A stretch of DNA of 64,000 nucleotides from Proteus cibi (GTDB lineage: Bacteria > Pseudomonadota > Gammaproteobacteria > Enterobacterales > Enterobacteriaceae). The stretch spans positions 222,158-286,157 of the forward strand of contig NZ_PENW01000015.1 in the NCBI RefSeq assembly GCF_003144405.1, written 5' to 3'. A program made the translations under genes and the position numbers. This document shows positions 30,771-41,770 of the stretch, one piece after another (within the stretch, counting starts at the first letter, position 1; each line of letters begins with the position of its first letter). The notes beneath the pieces were generated by a model. That model saw only the letters and a program-made list of their open reading frames with translations, searched no databases and was not told the origin of the DNA.

Positions 30771-30807
30771 TGCGCTGATTTTCGATTGAGATTAGCGCAT
30801 TTTTTAT
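30771..30807 (+). terminator. Terminator of the lapAB-pyrF-yciH operon
   Basis: TGCGCTGAT...ATTAGCGCA hairpin followed by TTTTTTATTG, 30 bp after yciH. Confidence 0.75.
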
Positions 30808-30841
30808 TGTCACGAATAGATGTCTTTTTTGCAGGTGTTTT

Positions 30842-31252
30842 ATGAAAGCGTATTTGATGATTATCGCACTGTTATATTCTTCTGCGCTTTTTGCAGAAAC
30901 TCAAACTAACAACATGATTATTCATAATAAATATTGCTCTTCACCAGAGCAAACTATGGATGAAGTCTTTGAGAATGGGGCACTAACATATTGTGTTTAT
31001 GCAGGGCTTTCAATTGCAGAAGCATATAAAAAGTATGTCAGAGAGCATGATGAAGATTATCTCTTAAAAACCATTAAGGTGAACAATAACATCCAAAAAG
31101 AGTATACCCAAGACGATGTTTTTGTTGATTATAAATGGGAAAGTCCAAAAAAATTAATGATAGAACAGCAGTTTGCAGGTGGTTTTACCGAATTACTGTT
31201 AGAAGAAGATCAGCGCGGTACTAAAATTACGATCACTGGTCACCCTGATTAA
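30842..31252 (+). CDS. Hypothetical secreted protein
   Basis: 136 residues, no family recognised. A clear signal peptide (MKAYLMIIALLYSSALFA, cleavage before ETQ) indicates export to the periplasm. The mature protein has two cysteines (near 33 and 52) that could form a disulfide, is acidic and has no membrane segment; the C-terminal half looks beta-rich (KKLMIEQQFAGGFTELLLEE). It stands alone between the yciH terminator and its own strong terminator, convergent with kptA. Confidence 0.75.
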   Translation: MKAYLMIIALLYSSALFAETQTNNMIIHNKYCSSPEQTMDEVFENGALTYCVYAGLSIAEAYKKYVREHDEDYLLKTIKVNNNIQKEYTQDDVFVDYKWESPKKLMIEQQFAGGFTELLLEEDQRGTKITITGHPD

Positions 31253-31286
31253 TTATTAGTAAAACAGTGAGTTCATAAATAAGATT

Positions 31287-31313
31287 ATAGGTGACGCTGT
31301 CACCTATTTTTTT
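31287..31313. terminator. Terminator of the secreted-protein gene
   Basis: Perfect 9-bp stem ATAGGTGAC/GTCACCTAT with GCT loop, then seven T; lies between convergent genes. Confidence 0.9.
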
Positions 31314-31323
31314 GCGTTTCATT

Positions 31324-31872
31324 CTATTCTTTTTCATCGATACTTAGATATTTTACTGGCACTGAAAGTGTTAGCCAAACACCATTATCTGCTTGATAAA
31401 ATTCAAAACCTTCACTAAACATTTTTTCACTATCAATGGTTAAAACAATAACTTTTCCATGACGATTACCGACATTCACGGCGGTTTTATAATCTTGTGA
31501 GAGGTGAACATATTGACGACCATTGGGGATCAAACCTTGATCAAAAATACTTTCGATAAAGCGAGTTGCTGTACCATGAAAAAGTATTTTAGGGGGAGTA
31601 ATAGCTTGATAATTAATGGTGGTTTTAAGGGAGTGACCTTGAACTGCACGAATAAAAAGGCCGTCTTCTGAAATAGCAAAACGCTTTTTATCATTGGTTT
31701 TTACAACGTCTTTAATTAATTCAAGGGTGAGCGGTGTTCCATTTTTCTGTGCTAATGGGATTAATTTTGATATTTCACCCCATCCTTGATCATCCAATGT
31801 TAAACCGATACTTTCAGGGGCATGACGTAAGATATAACTTAAAAAACGACTAACTTGTACTTTGTCTTTCAT
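31324..31872 (-). CDS. kptA: RNA 2'-phosphotransferase (Tpt1/KptA family)
   Basis: Removes an internal 2'-phosphate from RNA by transfer to NAD+, giving ADP-ribose 1'',2''-cyclic phosphate; the biological substrate in bacteria is unclear because they lack the tRNA-splicing pathway of eukaryotes. 182 residues. Family motifs: SRFLSYILRHAPESIGL (about 8-24), RAVQGHS (about 84), LFHGTATRFIESI (about 103) and YVHLSQD (about 126), with the Arg and His residues of the NAD site. In an operon-free position between rnb and a convergent gene. Confidence 0.94.
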   Translation of the reverse strand: MKDKVQVSRFLSYILRHAPESIGLTLDDQGWGEISKLIPLAQKNGTPLTLELIKDVVKTNDKKRFAISEDGLFIRAVQGHSLKTTINYQAITPPKILFHGTATRFIESIFDQGLIPNGRQYVHLSQDYKTAVNVGNRHGKVIVLTIDSEKMFSEGFEFYQADNGVWLTLSVPVKYLSIDEKE

Positions 31873-31994
31873 TGATTTAATCCATTTATTACTTATTAAA
31901 TTTATGATGCGAAAGAAATGACCTGTGCATCATAAAAACATTTCCTTTTTTAAGGTTCTTTTTTATCGCTAGTTTGACTAGACATTAAAAATAT

Positions 31995-32030
31995 AAAAAA
32001 GCTGATAGTTCTGAGTGAACTATCAGCTTT
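31995..32030 (-). terminator. Terminator of rnb
   Basis: On the minus strand AAGCTGATAGTTC, ACTCA loop, GAACTATCAGC followed by six T, just after rnb. Confidence 0.88.
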
Positions 32031-32053
32031 ATTGTATACCGATTTAAGTCTTA

Positions 32054-34000
32054 TTAGATAGGACGAGCAACGATATTACGTGTTTCTAGTTTTACATCTT
32101 CAATGCGAACAGGAATGATATCATTGAGTTTATAAGCAGTTTCGCCTTTCACAATGACGGTGCCAGTTTCTTGGCTACATTGGATTTCATCACGTACCGC
32201 ATGTAAGAATGGCGCAGGAATAAAGGCAACCGCACCATTTTCAACTAAACGGACACGAACACCACCACGCGTAATATCAATAATCTCTGCATCAAATGGC
32301 GTTTCAGTGCCAGCAAACGGTTTTAAGAAACGTGCATATAACCAATCACCCACATCACGCTCCGCCATGCGGTTAGCACGGCGACGTTCAGCAATGCGAA
32401 TACCATCTTCTTCTTGTGGTTTTTCAGCTTTTTCTTTGCTGATAATCGCTTTGAGTAAACGGTGATTTAAAATATCACTGTACTTACGAATGGGTGAAGT
32501 CCATGTCGCGTACGCGTCTAATCCTAAACCAAAGTGAGGTCCTGGTTCTGCTTTGATCTCAGCAAAGTTTTGGAAGCGGCGAATACGACTATCAAGGAAT
32601 TGATTTGGTTGATTATCAAGTTCACGACGTAATTGGCAGAAGCCTTCAAGCGTTAATAAACGTTCAGATGTCGTTTCAATACCGTTATCTTTTAAGGTCT
32701 GTACAACTTGATCGATATAAAGTGGATCAAAGCCTGTATGAACGTTGTAAACGCCAAAGCCTAAGTTTTTCGCCAGTACTTTTGCCGCACAGATATTGGC
32801 AGTGATCATCGCTTCTTCAACAATGCGATTTGCAATACGGCGTTTTTCTGCAACGATATCTAAAACATTGCCGCCTTCATCAAGAATAAAACGGTAATCA
32901 GGGCGTTCTTTAAAGACCAGAGCATGTTTTTCACGCCATTCATGACGTTTTTCACACATCTCTTTTAATAACATCACTTGCTCATGAACCATTTCATTTT
33001 CAGGTTGCCATGGTGAATTTTCACTTTCTAACCAATCTGAAATGTTGTCATAAACCAGTTTAGCTTTTGATTCTACCCATGCAGAGTAGAAGTGAATATC
33101 TTCAAGTAGCGTACCATCTTCAGTAATATTCACTTGGCAAACTAACGCAGGACGTTTTTCATTAGGACGTAATGAACAGATGTTATCTGACAGCTCACGC
33201 GGTAACATCGGGATATTAAAACCCGGTAGATAATTAGTGAGTGCGCGTTGTGCTGCAATTTTATCTAATTCGCTATTTGGTAAAATATAAGCGGTTGGAT
33301 CGGCGATTGCGATAAACAGTGTTAATTGACCGTTCTCTTCTTTACGAATAAAGAGCGCGTCATCCATATCTTCTGTTGAGGCACTATCAATAGTGACAAA
33401 GGAGAGAGAAGTCAGATCTTCGCGAGGTAAAGCGTCATGTAATATTAGCGCTTCGTTACCCATTTCAGGGGCATCTCGTTCAAGTTGATGACGCATTAAG
33501 GTCACCCACCAAGGTGCGAAGTGATCATCTTTATCCGTGATATAGTCGGTTATTTCTGCCTGAAACCCTTTATCACCTTTATTAAGTGGGTGACGACGCA
33601 TTACGGCAACCGCCCAATCTTGATCCACAAAGCTATGCGTTAAACCTTGAGCGGGACGGCAAGGAATGGCGTCTTTTAAAAGAGGATGGTCTGGGATTAT
33701 CCACAGACGGTTATCACCTTCTTTTTTCTGAATACGACCGACAAAACGTGTTAAGAAAGGTTCGACTAATTCTTCGGGTTCAACCGATTCTTTATCACCG
33801 TTTGTATGAACGGCAGCAATGACTCGGTCGCCGTGCATCACTTTTTTCATTTGCGGAGGGGGAATAAAATAGCTTTTCTGACCATCAACTTCAAGGAAGC
33901 CAAAGCCTTTATCTGTTCCCTTTACAAGGCCTTCCACGCGCGGTGTCTGGGCATGGAGTTGCTGTTTTAGCTGTGCAAGCAGCGGATTGTCTTGAAACAT
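32054..34000 (-). CDS. rnb: Exoribonuclease II (RNase II)
   Basis: Processive 3'-5' hydrolysis of single-stranded RNA. The start is placed at the internal ATG (33998-34000): it gives [16 protein letters not shown], nearly identical to E. coli Rnb, and has GGAA upstream; the 14 codons before it have no counterpart. 648 residues: two cold-shock domains (about 20-180), the RNB catalytic domain with [12 protein letters not shown] (Asp cluster about 201-212), and a C-terminal S1 domain ([20 protein letters not shown]). Length and motifs are normal. Confidence 0.97.
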   Translation of the reverse strand: MFQDNPLLAQLKQQLHAQTPRVEGLVKGTDKGFGFLEVDGQKSYFIPPPQMKKVMHGDRVIAAVHTNGDKESVEPEELVEPFLTRFVGRIQKKEGDNRLWIIPDHPLLKDAIPCRPAQGLTHSFVDQDWAVAVMRRHPLNKGDKGFQAEITDYITDKDDHFAPWWVTLMRHQLERDAPEMGNEALILHDALPREDLTSLSFVTIDSASTEDMDDALFIRKEENGQLTLFIAIADPTAYILPNSELDKIAAQRALTNYLPGFNIPMLPRELSDNICSLRPNEKRPALVCQVNITEDGTLLEDIHFYSAWVESKAKLVYDNISDWLESENSPWQPENEMVHEQVMLLKEMCEKRHEWREKHALVFKERPDYRFILDEGGNVLDIVAEKRRIANRIVEEAMITANICAAKVLAKNLGFGVYNVHTGFDPLYIDQVVQTLKDNGIETTSERLLTLEGFCQLRRELDNQPNQFLDSRIRRFQNFAEIKAEPGPHFGLGLDAYATWTSPIRKYSDILNHRLLKAIISKEKAEKPQEEDGIRIAERRRANRMAERDVGDWLYARFLKPFAGTETPFDAEIIDITRGGVRVRLVENGAVAFIPAPFLHAVRDEIQCSQETGTVIVKGETAYKLNDIIPVRIEDVKLETRNIVARPI

Positions 34001-34112
34001 ATTTTTCCGGAAATCGGCAGTTTTAAAATAAAAAGTGGGCAATAGTTTTATTCGATTGTGTGTAGTGACGCAAGTAATATTGCATCAGAAAAACAGACAA
34101 ATCGGCAAAAAA

Positions 34113-34751
34113 TTATTCAGGATCTGTTTTTTCTTTAAACTCACAAAGATCTTCAATAATACAAGAGCCACACCGTGGTTTTCGTGCAATACAGGTATAA
34201 CGACCATGAAGAATAAGCCAATGGTGACAATCAACTTTAAATTCTGCCGGAACAACCTTTAACAGTTTTTGTTCAACTTCATTGACATTTTTACCTGGGG
34301 CGAAACCTGTGCGATTACTCACTCTAAAGATATGCGTATCGACAGCGATTGTTGGCCAGCCAAATGCCGTATTTAAAACGACATTGGCGGTTTTGCGACC
34401 GACGCCGGGTAAGGCTTCTAGGGCTTCTCTGTCTTCAGGAACTTCACTGTTATGTTTATCGACCAATATTTGACACGTCTTAATCACATTTTCAGCTTTA
34501 GTATTATATAGCCCAATGGTTTTAATGTATTTCTTAAGACCATCGACGCCTAAAGTCAGTATCGCCTGTGGTGTATTGGCAACAGGATAAAGCTTAGCTG
34601 TTGCCTTATTAACACTCACATCAGTGGCTTGTGCAGAGAGTAATACGGAGATCAATAGTTCAAACGGAGAGTCAAATTTTAGCTCTGTCGTAGGTTGCGG
34701 ATTGTTATCACGCAACCGAGTTAGAATTTCAATACGTTTTGCTTGATTCAT
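34113..34751 (-). CDS. nth: Endonuclease III (DNA glycosylase/AP lyase)
   Basis: Base-excision repair of oxidised pyrimidines. The start chosen is the ATG giving MNQAKRIEILTRLRD, which matches E. coli MNKAKRLEILTRLRE; a GTG three codons earlier is also possible. Helix-hairpin-helix LPGVGRKTANVVLN (about 112-125) with catalytic Lys120, catalytic Asp138 in IAVDTHIFRV, and the [4Fe-4S] cluster Cys-x6-Cys-x2-Cys-x5-Cys in CIARKPRCGSCIIEDLC (187-203). It lies 12 bp after rsxE, the last gene of the rsx-nth operon as in E. coli. Confidence 0.97.
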   Translation of the reverse strand: MNQAKRIEILTRLRDNNPQPTTELKFDSPFELLISVLLSAQATDVSVNKATAKLYPVANTPQAILTLGVDGLKKYIKTIGLYNTKAENVIKTCQILVDKHNSEVPEDREALEALPGVGRKTANVVLNTAFGWPTIAVDTHIFRVSNRTGFAPGKNVNEVEQKLLKVVPAEFKVDCHHWLILHGRYTCIARKPRCGSCIIEDLCEFKEKTDPE

Positions 34752-34763
34752 TATGCTCACAAA

Positions 34764-35468
34764 TTAATTTTTAATGATATGACTACCACAGCCTTGTTCT
34801 TTTTCGTAAGTTTTTGTTGTCGAAGCGCTGCGCTTTTTCTGTCTTTCATCAATGAGGTATTTTGCTGCTAACATAAAACCTAAGCCGATAAAAGCACCCG
34901 GTGGCAAAATGGCGAGTAAGAAGGGTGAGTCTAAATGTACGATCTCAACTCTTAATACTTGTGCCCATTCACCTAATAGTAAATCAGCCCCATCAAATAA
35001 TGTCCCGTTACCTAATACTTCACGTATAGCACCTAAAACAAAGAGTGCGGCCGTTGCCCCTAATCCCATCGCTAAACCATCAATAGCCGAAGGAAAAACT
35101 TCATTCTTCGCGGCAAAAGCTTCCGCACGACCAATAACAATACAGTTAGTGACGATCAATGGAATGAAGATCCCTAAAGATTGATATAAGCCATAAGCGT
35201 ATGCGTTGATCAGTAATTGCACAGCACTGACGACTGACGCAATTATCATAACATAAATTGGGATACGAATTTCAGAGGGAACCCAACGACGCAAGCTAGA
35301 AACAGCGACATTTGTACAAAATAGAACTAATGTTGTCGCAATACCTAGACCTAAAGCGTTTGTTGCTGTTGAGGAAACCGCAAGTAAAGGGCACAACCCA
35401 AGTAATTGCACTAAAGCCGAGTTATTTTTCCATAACCCTTGAGAAAAGAGCTCTTTAATTGAGTTCAT
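34764..35468 (-). CDS. rsxE: Rsx/Rnf electron-transport complex subunit E
   Basis: Integral membrane subunit of the Rnf-type NADH:ferredoxin complex, which in E. coli (Rsx) re-reduces SoxR. The start is the ATG at 35466-35468, giving [17 protein letters not shown] like E. coli [21 protein letters not shown] lies 10 nt upstream inside the rsxG end. Six hydrophobic helices; the conserved [20 protein letters not shown] and [18 protein letters not shown] (half-channel motif with Cys) are present. Starts 1 bp after the rsxG stop. Confidence 0.94.
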   Translation of the reverse strand: MNSIKELFSQGLWKNNSALVQLLGLCPLLAVSSTATNALGLGIATTLVLFCTNVAVSSLRRWVPSEIRIPIYVMIIASVVSAVQLLINAYAYGLYQSLGIFIPLIVTNCIVIGRAEAFAAKNEVFPSAIDGLAMGLGATAALFVLGAIREVLGNGTLFDGADLLLGEWAQVLRVEIVHLDSPFLLAILPPGAFIGLGFMLAAKYLIDERQKKRSASTTKTYEKEQGCGSHIIKN

Positions 35469-35469
35469 A

Positions 35470-36096
35470 TTAATTTGCCTCACAGACAGAGAGTGTATCG
35501 AGTTTCTCTGGTAAAGATTGTATTAACCACGCAGTCCGTTTTGATGAGTTAACGACAGCGCGAGGGGTGATCGTCGCCCCCGTAAATTGATCAAAATCTC
35601 CGCCATCTTTTTTTACTGCCCAGTGCGGATCGTTTTCACTGGAAATGAATTTATTACTCAGCGTCGTGATCCAATCTGAAATACGGGTTTCAATTTTATC
35701 CCCCAATCCCGGAGTCTCATTATGAGCGGTCACACGTACCCCAAGGACATTTCCTTTAAAGTCGGCGCCCACAAGAAGCTCAATGGCTCCTGAATATCCA
35801 TCGGGTGCAGTAGATTCTAATGCAGCAGCAACAGGTTTACCGTCTAAACGGGCAACATAAAGTTTATGGGGCTTGGCATTGCCTAATTCAGGCGCGGTAA
35901 GAAGATAGCAATCTTTAGAAAGCGAGTTGTTATACATCGCTTGGGGGATCACTTGATCTAATTGTTTTTGTTTCTCTAAGGCAACTTGTTCTGCAATAGT
36001 GTCTGCGGTTAAGTGATAAACCACCGCAGTTAAACCTGTAGTACAAGCTGCGAAGATAGCTAATGTGAGTCCATGGCGTTTTAAGATTTCGATCAT
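35470..36096 (-). CDS. rsxG: Rsx/Rnf complex subunit G (covalent FMN)
   Basis: Periplasmic-facing flavoprotein of the complex, one N-terminal membrane helix. The start is the second of two adjacent ATGs (36094-36096), 6-7 nt after AAGGAG; a long upstream extension in this frame reaching 36219 lies inside rsxD and is not used. About 208 residues. The FMN-attachment motif is [17 protein letters not shown] (S/T-GAT, about residue 170), with [11 protein letters not shown] upstream. Confidence 0.94.
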   Translation of the reverse strand: MIEILKRHGLTLAIFAACTTGLTAVVYHLTADTIAEQVALEKQKQLDQVIPQAMYNNSLSKDCYLLTAPELGNAKPHKLYVARLDGKPVAAALESTAPDGYSGAIELLVGADFKGNVLGVRVTAHNETPGLGDKIETRISDWITTLSNKFISSENDPHWAVKKDGGDFDQFTGATITPRAVVNSSKRTAWLIQSLPEKLDTLSVCEAN

Positions 36097-36112
36097 CATT
36101 TTCTCCTTAGCA

Positions 36113-37189
36113 TTAATGCCCGTAAACACGAGGGCGTGTATAGCTATCAATAAGAGGTACAGCGATATTAGCAAGTAATACAGAGAAAGCGACGGCATCT
36201 GGATATCCGCCATAAACACGTATAATCCAAACTAATAAACCAATCATCCCCGCATAAATTAAACGACCTTTAGGCGTTGTTGAGGCACTAACGGGATCAG
36301 TAGCAATAAAAAATGCGCCTAACATAGTGGCTCCAGAGAAAATCTGTAATAGCGGTTGTGAGTAACGAGTAGGATCAATACCCCAACTAATAACCGAACA
36401 TAGTGCTAATACAGAAATCATCGCAACAGGGATATGCCAGCTAATAATGCGTTTATAAAGCAGGATTAATCCACCAACTAAATAAGCCACATTTACCCAT
36501 TGCCAGCCAATACCCGCAAATTCACCTTGTAAGATAGGTGTCGCTAAGACTTCATCAATAGAATGAGTGAGTAAACCCGTTTTAAAACTATCAAGAGGTG
36601 TGGCTTGTGTAATGCCATCAACTGAGCGTCTTAAATCTTCAAGTGTTAAACCTGATGGCGTTTGTCCAGTAAAGAAGATACTTAAACTATCCATGACATT
36701 GTAAGAGACAGCTTGTAGTTCAACAGGGGGCATCCAAGATGTCATTTGTACTGGGAAGGAGATCAGTAAAACCACATAACCTACCATAGCCGGGTTAAAT
36801 GGATTTTGTCCTAAGCCACCATAAATATGTTTGGCGATAACAATGGCAACAAAAGTCCCTAATACAATGATCCACCACGGCGCTAACGGTGGAATACTAA
36901 TGGCGAGCAATACACCAGTCAGTAGCGCTGAATTGTCTTTCAGATAAAGTAAGGGATCTTCTTTTTTGAGCTTTACGCAGAGTGTTTCAGTGACAAGCGC
37001 CACGATAATAGCTAACACAATTTGGTAAATAGTGCCCAAGCCAAAGAAATAGATTTGGCTTAAAATCCCCGGAAGTGCTGCTAATGTTACCCATAGCATG
37101 ACTTGGCTGGTGGATTGTTGATTATGCGTAAAAGGTGAACTCGCAATTTTTAATTTACTATTGTTATTTTGTATCGGTCTGAATTTCAT
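36113..37189 (-). CDS. rsxD: Rsx/Rnf complex subunit D (covalent FMN)
   Basis: Multi-pass membrane flavoprotein of the Rnf complex. 358 residues with about ten hydrophobic helices. Conserved [20 protein letters not shown] and SFPVQMTSW match E. coli, and the flavin-binding threonine lies in one of the SGAT-like motifs ([13 protein letters not shown] or [10 protein letters not shown]). 6 bp after rsxC and 16 bp before rsxG. The ribosome binding site is weak, so translation probably depends on coupling to rsxC. Confidence 0.95.
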   Translation of the reverse strand: MKFRPIQNNNSKLKIASSPFTHNQQSTSQVMLWVTLAALPGILSQIYFFGLGTIYQIVLAIIVALVTETLCVKLKKEDPLLYLKDNSALLTGVLLAISIPPLAPWWIIVLGTFVAIVIAKHIYGGLGQNPFNPAMVGYVVLLISFPVQMTSWMPPVELQAVSYNVMDSLSIFFTGQTPSGLTLEDLRRSVDGITQATPLDSFKTGLLTHSIDEVLATPILQGEFAGIGWQWVNVAYLVGGLILLYKRIISWHIPVAMISVLALCSVISWGIDPTRYSQPLLQIFSGATMLGAFFIATDPVSASTTPKGRLIYAGMIGLLVWIIRVYGGYPDAVAFSVLLANIAVPLIDSYTRPRVYGH

Positions 37190-37195
37190 CTGTGA

Positions 37196-39877
37196 TTAAT
37201 CCAAGGTAACTTCTTCTTTAGCTCGACGTTGTTCGGCTTCTTTTTTTGCTTTTACTCTAGCAATGGCAGCCGCAACAGCAGCTTTACGTGGATCGACGTC
37301 TTCCGCTTCCACATTTTGCGTCGGTGCATCATCCGCTGTTGTTTCTGCTTGAGCTTGCTGAGCTTTTTTTGCTTTTACTCTGGCAATGGCAGCCGCAACG
37401 GCAGCTTTACGTGGATCGACGTCTTCCGCTTCCACATTTTGCGTTGGCGCATCATCCGTTGTTGTTTCTGCTTGAGCTTGCTGAGCCTCTTTTTTTGCTT
37501 TTACTCTGGCAATGGCAGCCGCAACGGCAGCTTTACGTGGATCGACGTCTTCCGCTTCCACATTTTGCGTTGGCGCATCATCCGTTGTTGTTTCTGCTTG
37601 AGCTTGCTGAGCCTCTTTTTTTGCTTTTACTCTGGCAATGGCAGCCGCAACGGCAGCTTTACGGGGATCGACATCTTCCGCTTCCACATTTTGCGTTGGC
37701 GCATCATCCGTTGTTGTTTCTGCTTGAGCTTGCTGAGCCTCTTTTTTTGCTTTTACTCTGGCAATGGCAGCCGCAACGGCAGCTTTACGGGGATCGACAT
37801 CTTCCGCTTCCACATTTTGCGTTGGCGCATCATCCGTTGTTGTTTCTGCTTGAGCTTGCTGAGCTTGCTGAGCTTTTTTCGCTTTTACTCTGGCAATGGC
37901 AGCCGCAACAGCAGCTTTACGGGGATCGACGTCTTCTGCTTCCGCATTTTGCGTTGGTGCATCATCCGTTGTTGTTTCTGCTTGAGCTTGCTGAGCTTTT
38001 TTCGCTTTAACTCGAGCTAATGCAGCCGCAACGGCAGCTTTACGGGGATCGACATCTTCCGCTTCCGCATTTTGCGTCGGTGCATTATCCGTTGTTGTTT
38101 CTGCTTGAGCTTGTTGAGCTTGTTGAGCTTTTTTCGCTTTAACTCGAGCTAATGCAGCCGCAACAGCAGCTTTACGGGGATCAGCATCTTCGTTCTCATT
38201 CGCGATATTTTCATTTGAGGCTTCTAGTGCTTTTTGCTGCGCTAATTTAGCGGCTTGTTTTGCCCTGACTTCTTCTTTACGTTTTTTACGAGCAGCAATA
38301 GCAGCAGCATTATCAGGCGCTTCTCCCGCTTTAACGGAAATAATTTTGCCGATACTTTGTTTGGCTTTTACACGTGAAAGTGCTGATTGAACTTCACTGT
38401 GATCTTCACTATCAAGTTTAACCGCAGCGCGTTGATGTCTTGCTTCACGCTCAAGTTTTTCACGCTCCATACGTATTTTCTTAGCTTCAAAACGCGCTTT
38501 GGCTTCCGCTGCGCGTTTTGCTTCCGCATCAATTTCACGTATTTCTGCTTTTTCTTGGCGATAGTATTGAACGAGCGGAATATTACTTGGGCAAACAAAT
38601 GCACAAGCACCGCATTCGATACAATCAAATAAATTATGTTGTTGTGCTTTCTCATGCTCTTTACCTTTACTAAACCAGTAAAGTTGTTGAGGTAATAAAC
38701 CACTAGGGCAAGCATCAACACAATGACCACAACGGATACAGGCTTCTTCCAGGTTATCTGTATCCATCTCTTCAGCTGAAGGGATAAGTAAGCAGTTCGT
38801 TATCTTAACAACAGGGGCATTTAAGTCTGGTAAGGTAAAGCCCATTAATGGTCCACCCATAATCACCATTTGTTCGGAGCCTGCAACAAAACCCGCTTGT
38901 TTTAGTAATGAGTAAATAGGTGTACCTAAACGCACCCAAAAGTTACCGGGTGTTTTAGCGCCATTACCTGTGACGGTGACAACCCGTTCAATTAATGGCT
39001 CATCATCAATAATGGCGCGTTTGATGGCAACAACAGTACCGACGTTTTGCATCAAAACGCCAATATCAGATGAACGACCGCCTGATGGCACTTCTTTACC
39101 TGTTAAGATCTTAGTGAGTTGTTTAGCACCGCCTGATGGGTATTTTGTTGGAATAACACGAATGAAAATACGTTTTTCATCAGGAACGGCATTTAAAGCG
39201 TGTTTTAATGACTCGATGGCTTCAGGCTTATTATCTTCAATACCAATTAGCACTTCATCCGGAGAGAGAAGGTGAATTAAGACCTGACATCCTGCAATCA
39301 CTTCATCGGCATGCTCTTGCATTAAACGATCGTCTGCTGTGATATAAGGTTCACATTCAGCGGCATTGATGATGAGTGTTTTAACAAGATCGCCACCCCC
39401 TTTTAATTTTGTGGCTGTTGGAAATCCAGCTCCACCTAATCCCGCAATACCTGCTTCATGGATACGAGTGAGTAAAACCTCTTTACTGTGTGATTGATAA
39501 TCCACAAGAGGGAATTGCTCACGCCACTCATCTTTACCGTCAGATTGAATTCTTACTGCAATTTCAGGTAATCCTGAAGGGTGAGTACTTGGAAAAGGTT
39601 CTATTGCTGTCACTGTACCAGAGATAGAGGCATGTACAGGTAATGTTCTGCCAATCCCTTTTGTTAAAGGTTGACCTTTTAATACATACTCACCTACGTT
39701 GACACAAAGTTGACCCGGTACACCTAAGTGCTGATGAATAGGAATAATGACTTCATCAGGTAATTGCGCTATACGCATAGGAGTACGACTTGACTGTAAT
39801 TTCATTTCAGGAGGATGAATACCACCTTTAAAATCCCAGATTTTATCTTTTTTAAATAACGAAAAGAGATTAAACAT
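37196..39877 (-). CDS. rsxC: Rsx/Rnf complex subunit C with long Ala/Lys/Gln repeat tail
   Basis: Soluble subunit that binds FMN and NADH and passes electrons into two [4Fe-4S] clusters. Residues 1-450 are a standard RnfC: glycine-rich [16 protein letters not shown] (about 133) and two ferredoxin motifs [14 protein letters not shown] and [13 protein letters not shown]. After about residue 450 comes a charged coiled-coil, then eight [14 protein letters not shown] repeats of about 42 residues, bringing the protein to 893 residues against 740 in E. coli, which also has repeats here. It overlaps rsxB by 8 bp. Confidence 0.96.
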   Translation of the reverse strand: MFNLFSLFKKDKIWDFKGGIHPPEMKLQSSRTPMRIAQLPDEVIIPIHQHLGVPGQLCVNVGEYVLKGQPLTKGIGRTLPVHASISGTVTAIEPFPSTHPSGLPEIAVRIQSDGKDEWREQFPLVDYQSHSKEVLLTRIHEAGIAGLGGAGFPTATKLKGGGDLVKTLIINAAECEPYITADDRLMQEHADEVIAGCQVLIHLLSPDEVLIGIEDNKPEAIESLKHALNAVPDEKRIFIRVIPTKYPSGGAKQLTKILTGKEVPSGGRSSDIGVLMQNVGTVVAIKRAIIDDEPLIERVVTVTGNGAKTPGNFWVRLGTPIYSLLKQAGFVAGSEQMVIMGGPLMGFTLPDLNAPVVKITNCLLIPSAEEMDTDNLEEACIRCGHCVDACPSGLLPQQLYWFSKGKEHEKAQQHNLFDCIECGACAFVCPSNIPLVQYYRQEKAEIREIDAEAKRAAEAKARFEAKKIRMEREKLEREARHQRAAVKLDSEDHSEVQSALSRVKAKQSIGKIISVKAGEAPDNAAAIAARKKRKEEVRAKQAAKLAQQKALEASNENIANENEDADPRKAAVAAALARVKAKKAQQAQQAQAETTTDNAPTQNAEAEDVDPRKAAVAAALARVKAKKAQQAQAETTTDDAPTQNAEAEDVDPRKAAVAAAIARVKAKKAQQAQQAQAETTTDDAPTQNVEAEDVDPRKAAVAAAIARVKAKKEAQQAQAETTTDDAPTQNVEAEDVDPRKAAVAAAIARVKAKKEAQQAQAETTTDDAPTQNVEAEDVDPRKAAVAAAIARVKAKKEAQQAQAETTTDDAPTQNVEAEDVDPRKAAVAAAIARVKAKKAQQAQAETTADDAPTQNVEAEDVDPRKAAVAAAIARVKAKKEAEQRRAKEEVTLD
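37225..38190 (-). repeat. In-frame tandem repeats (about 126 bp, eight copies) in rsxC
   Basis: Eight copies of a unit encoding [12 protein letters not shown](I/L)-ARVKAKK followed by an [20 protein letters not shown] linker. Three central copies are identical in protein; outer copies vary in linker length ([13 protein letters not shown] or EAQQAQ) and in Ala/Val at the linker. All length changes are multiples of three. The near identity at DNA level points to recent expansion. Antisense frames are also open across it, an artefact of the repeat. Confidence 0.95.
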
Positions 39878-40496
39878 GAGCGTTATCCTCCGTCTTCAAT
39901 GACGGTTCATCTTCCGGGGTTTCTTCTGGCTCTGCTGGAATGTTCTTTACAGGGATTGTATTTAAATCCCATTTCCAGTTTGAGGTTGTGACTTTGACAG
40001 GGACTAAAGTTATACAATCAGTAGGGCAAGGCGGAACACATAAGTCACATCCGGTACATAAGTCTTCAATAACGGTGTGCATAGCACGAGTTGCACCCAC
40101 AATGGCATCAACTGGGCATGCTTGAATACACTTAGTGCATCCTATGCAATTATCTTCATCAATTAAGGCGACTTTTCTAATTGGATTTAACGCTTCTTCG
40201 TCACCATCAAGAGGTTGAGGATCAACCCCCATCAATTCAGCTATTTTTAACATCACTTGTTCGCCACCCGGTGCACAACGGTTAATCATCTCACCATTGT
40301 TTGCGACAGCATCTGCATAAGGACGACACCCAGGATGACCACATTGCCCGCATTGGCTTTGCGGTAATATCGCGTCAATTTTTTCGACAATAGGATCTTC
40401 TTCCACTTTAAAACGACGCGCGGAATATCCCAAAATTAGCCCAAAGATAAGACCTAGCGCACCGAGTACGCCAATTGCTATCCATAAAGAATTCAT
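39870..40496 (-). CDS. rsxB: Rsx/Rnf complex subunit B (polyferredoxin)
   Basis: Membrane-anchored iron-sulfur subunit. 208 residues: N-terminal transmembrane helix (about 4-26), a [4Fe-4S] domain ([13 protein letters not shown], about 49-61, plus a later Cys), and two ferredoxin clusters [15 protein letters not shown] (about 117) and [15 protein letters not shown] (about 147). The C-terminal tail is acidic and longer than in E. coli (192 residues). Its start overlaps the rsxA stop by one base and its end overlaps rsxC by 8 bp. Confidence 0.96.
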   Translation of the reverse strand: MNSLWIAIGVLGALGLIFGLILGYSARRFKVEEDPIVEKIDAILPQSQCGQCGHPGCRPYADAVANNGEMINRCAPGGEQVMLKIAELMGVDPQPLDGDEEALNPIRKVALIDEDNCIGCTKCIQACPVDAIVGATRAMHTVIEDLCTGCDLCVPPCPTDCITLVPVKVTTSNWKWDLNTIPVKNIPAEPEETPEDEPSLKTEDNAHV

Positions 40497-41077
40497 TACA
40501 GTTTCACCAAACCACTAAAACCCATAAAGGCGAGAGACATTAAACCTGCAGTAATTAAACCAATTGAAGCACCTTTAAAGGGTGCAGGTACATTGGCGAC
40601 GGCTAAGCGTTCTCGAATAGCAGCAAATAATACCATTACAAGAGAGAAACCGACGGCGGCACCAAAACCATAAACGGCAGATTGCATAAACGTGTGGGCT
40701 TGATTGATATTTAATAATGCCACACCTAATACGGCACAGTTTGTGGTAATTAAAGGTAAGAAGATCCCTAATAAACGATAGAGTGTTGGGCTTGTTTTTC
40801 TTACGACCATTTCAGTGAATTGTACAACTACTGCAATAACTAAAATAAAGCTCAGTGTGCGTAAATAAAGTAAGTCCAAAGGAACTAAAATAAAATTATC
40901 CATCAGCCAAGAACTAATCGAGGCAAGAGTCATAACAAAGGTGGTCGCAAATCCCATGCCAATCGCAGTTTCTAATTTTTTTGATACACCCATAAATGGG
41001 CATAAACCAAGGAATTTGACGAGTACAAAGTTATTCACCAATACGGTGCCGACGAATAGAAGCAAGTAATCAGTCAT
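40496..41077 (-). CDS. rsxA: Rsx/Rnf complex subunit A
   Basis: Membrane subunit paired with RsxE in the Rnf core. 193 residues, six hydrophobic helices; nearly identical to E. coli RsxA over most of its length, including [19 protein letters not shown] and [19 protein letters not shown] with the conserved Cys residues that ligate an iron-sulfur cluster in the membrane in characterised Rnf complexes. First gene of the rsxABCDGE-nth operon; a terminator separates it from upstream ydgK. Confidence 0.97.
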   Translation of the reverse strand: MTDYLLLFVGTVLVNNFVLVKFLGLCPFMGVSKKLETAIGMGFATTFVMTLASISSWLMDNFILVPLDLLYLRTLSFILVIAVVVQFTEMVVRKTSPTLYRLLGIFLPLITTNCAVLGVALLNINQAHTFMQSAVYGFGAAVGFSLVMVLFAAIRERLAVANVPAPFKGASIGLITAGLMSLAFMGFSGLVKL

Positions 41078-41107
41078 TGTTATGCCAAAATTGTTAAACA
41101 GAGAAAC

Positions 41108-41133
41108 AAAAAGCCTCCTGAAATAAAGAGGCT
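41108..41133 (-). terminator. Terminator between ydgK and rsxA
   Basis: On the minus strand AGCCTC, loop, GAGGCT followed by TTTTTG, in the 94-bp gap. It either ends ydgK or attenuates read-through into rsx. Confidence 0.75.
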
Positions 41134-41171
41134 AAACAAGTGTCTATAATATCAAGGGTAAAGACGTGAAG

Positions 41172-41639
41172 TTATCGAACTTGTGTGAAAGTTTCACGGA
41201 CACGTTTAGAGTACTTAATATAAGGCACAAAGCAGACAGTCGAGAAAACAGACCATAAAAGGGATTGTAATGCGGTTTGGTCGTCAACAGGTGCAAAGCC
41301 AAAGCTCTTAATGGCTAATAGTAAGTTGATCAGCAACCAAAAAATAAACAGGCGTGGAAAGTTTTTAGCACGATAAAAAAATTGTCTTAGTAGATAAAGC
41401 GTAAAGCTAAACATTACCCATGTTGTTAACGCGGAAAGATACCAACTTGATATCAAATGAAAAGGAAGCTGGTGGAGGATCGAAAAATCTGAAAAATATT
41501 TAATAACATAGAGAACAGACATCAATCCAGAACCAATAACTGACAAGATCATATAAGCCAATGGCGCAAGCAACCACCCGGTAATAGGCGCTTTTCCTGA
41601 AAGGCTATTTTGTGTGTTTGCTTTGAGATCAAATTTCAT
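41172..41639 (-). CDS. ydgK: YdgK-like DUF2569 membrane protein
   Basis: 155-residue inner-membrane protein of unknown function with four hydrophobic segments (about 20-45, 63-85, 96-115, 127-143). The N-terminal ITGWLLAPLAYMILS resembles the DUF2569 signature (GGWLxLxxxGL). The position just before rsxA is the same as E. coli ydgK, which supports the symbol; sequence similarity by eye is modest. Confidence 0.75.
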   Translation of the reverse strand: MKFDLKANTQNSLSGKAPITGWLLAPLAYMILSVIGSGLMSVLYVIKYFSDFSILHQLPFHLISSWYLSALTTWVMFSFTLYLLRQFFYRAKNFPRLFIFWLLINLLLAIKSFGFAPVDDQTALQSLLWSVFSTVCFVPYIKYSKRVRETFTQVR

Positions 41640-41770
41640 TAATTAATTATTCCTACTCGTATGTATAGAACTAAACGGGATATTATCACAAACTTTGTTA
41701 TTATTTATTTATCTACAAAAGTGAAAGTGATTTTTGTTAATAAAAAAACAGATAAAAATAGGATAGGGTT

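Noticed and set aside
35470..36219. Longer rsxG starting at 36219
   Set aside because: The first 41 codons lie within the rsxD end and have no counterpart in RsxG; a good AAGGAG precedes the internal ATG.
37229..38020. Long plus-strand ORFs opposite rsxC
   Set aside because: They are an antisense artefact of the in-frame rsxC repeat. Two antisense frames stay open because the unit length is a multiple of three, and the products are low-complexity Phe/Cys or Leu/Gln repeats.
37225..38190. CRISPR-like regularity
   Set aside because: Units are contiguous, about 126 bp, and coding, with no short repeat-spacer pattern and no cas genes.
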